Source: Fidelibacterota bacterium
Lineage (GTDB): Bacteria; Pseudomonadota; Alphaproteobacteria; Rhodospirillales; Rhodospirillaceae
Direction of reading: 5' to 3'
Assembly: GCA_947472795.1 (NCBI GenBank)
Contig: CANJBL010000010.1
Span: forward strand, 35,761 to 99,760
DNA length: 64,000 nucleotides
How positions within the stretch are numbered: the first letter of the stretch is position 1; each line of letters starts with the position of its first letter. This document shows, in pieces, positions 63,919 to 64,000 of this stretch. The translations under genes and the position numbers were made by a program. The notes beneath the pieces are model-generated. The model worked only from the letters and a program-made list of their open reading frames with translations. It searched no databases and was not told the DNA's origin.

Positions 63919-64000
63919 ATGGCGAGACGTGGATTAGGCGCGGAGCAGATTGTTTCCAAGTTAAGGCAGATCGAGGTGCTGATGGCGCAGGGCAAGTCTG
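63919..64000 (+). mobile_element. Start of an IS3-family insertion sequence: OrfA (transposase HTH subunit), cut by window edge
   Basis: MARRGLGAEQIVSKLRQIEV continues LMAQGKS to the last base. This is the N-terminal helix-turn-helix start of IS3-family OrfA (the X-x-x-E-Q-I-V-x-K-L-R-x-x-E pattern). A strong AGGAGG lies nine bases upstream. The 74 bases between the crp stop and this start include a TGACCTGA-like string near 63852 that may be the left end of the element, but without the right end I cannot fix the inverted repeat. OrfB with the DDE site lies outside the window. Confidence 0.8.

Overview
The window is a gene-dense stretch of an alphaproteobacterial chromosome. High GC, the nifR3/dusB-ntrB-ntrC operon, fused ispDF, the ihfA-merR pair, the riboflavin block (rpiB-glyA-nrdR-ribD-ribE-ribBA ... 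ribH-nusB-thiL) and the parC-recO-era-rnc-lepB-acpS-pdxJ-relA/spoT-rpoZ-folK block all point there. A K+-independent H+-pyrophosphatase, a ubiquinol-cytochrome c chaperone gene and GCATTTTC-type repeats fit a Rhodospirillales/Rhizobiales/Micropepsales-like lineage. I cannot name the genus.

Layout. 0-4 kb: nitrogen regulation (ntrC is cut by the window edge) and isoprenoid synthesis (ispDF). 4-8.5 kb: small accessory genes, namely a BlaI/BlaR1 pair divergent from a doxX gene with a clear palindromic operator between them, a SemiSWEET-like carrier, an H1-like Lys/Ala-rich protein, cutA and two unknown proteins. 8.5-14.2 kb: tRNA-Pro(GGG), merR-ihfA-fabH-plsX, rpmF, DUF177, the cytochrome bc1 chaperone and divergent bamE. 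14.2-21.1 kb: a palindrome-rich repeat, a Tat-exported amidohydrolase, hppA, a FliL-like protein, thiL, nusB and ribH. 21.1-30.5 kb: an accessory block lying between ribH and ribBA, genes that are usually adjacent in this class. 30.5-36 kb: DUF983, ribBA, ribE, ribD, nrdR, glyA, rpiB and DUF6898. 36-44.5 kb: a penicillin-acylase family enzyme, a MotB-like protein, bpt, a CHASE3 sensor kinase without the phosphoacceptor histidine, DUF4153, an SRPBCC protein and a small lipoprotein. 44.6-60.3 kb: the parC to dapA housekeeping block, with two small membrane proteins too short for routine calling, a family 5 uracil-DNA glycosylase, a GNAT protein, an exported glutathione peroxidase, a sulfite-oxidase-like enzyme and smpB. 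60.5-64 kb: a soluble lytic transglycosylase, a Crp/Fnr regulator and the start of an IS3-family element cut by the window edge.

The most striking system is at 23.3-30.1 kb. A complete stressosome core (RsbR, RsbS, RsbT) is translationally chained to a protein that joins an RsbT-like ATPase to an RsbX/SpoIIE-type PP2C phosphatase, then to a hybrid histidine kinase that itself begins with a third RsbT-like ATPase domain, and finally to a second hybrid kinase (REC-HisKA-HATPase-REC-REC). No sigma factor, anti-sigma or anti-anti-sigma output gene is present, and a single-domain response regulator is transcribed divergently. The simplest reading is a stressosome whose released serine/threonine kinase activity is wired into a phosphorelay instead of the Bacillus RsbU-RsbV-RsbW-SigB cascade. 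The block interrupts an otherwise colinear riboflavin/nusB operon, which suggests it was inserted there.
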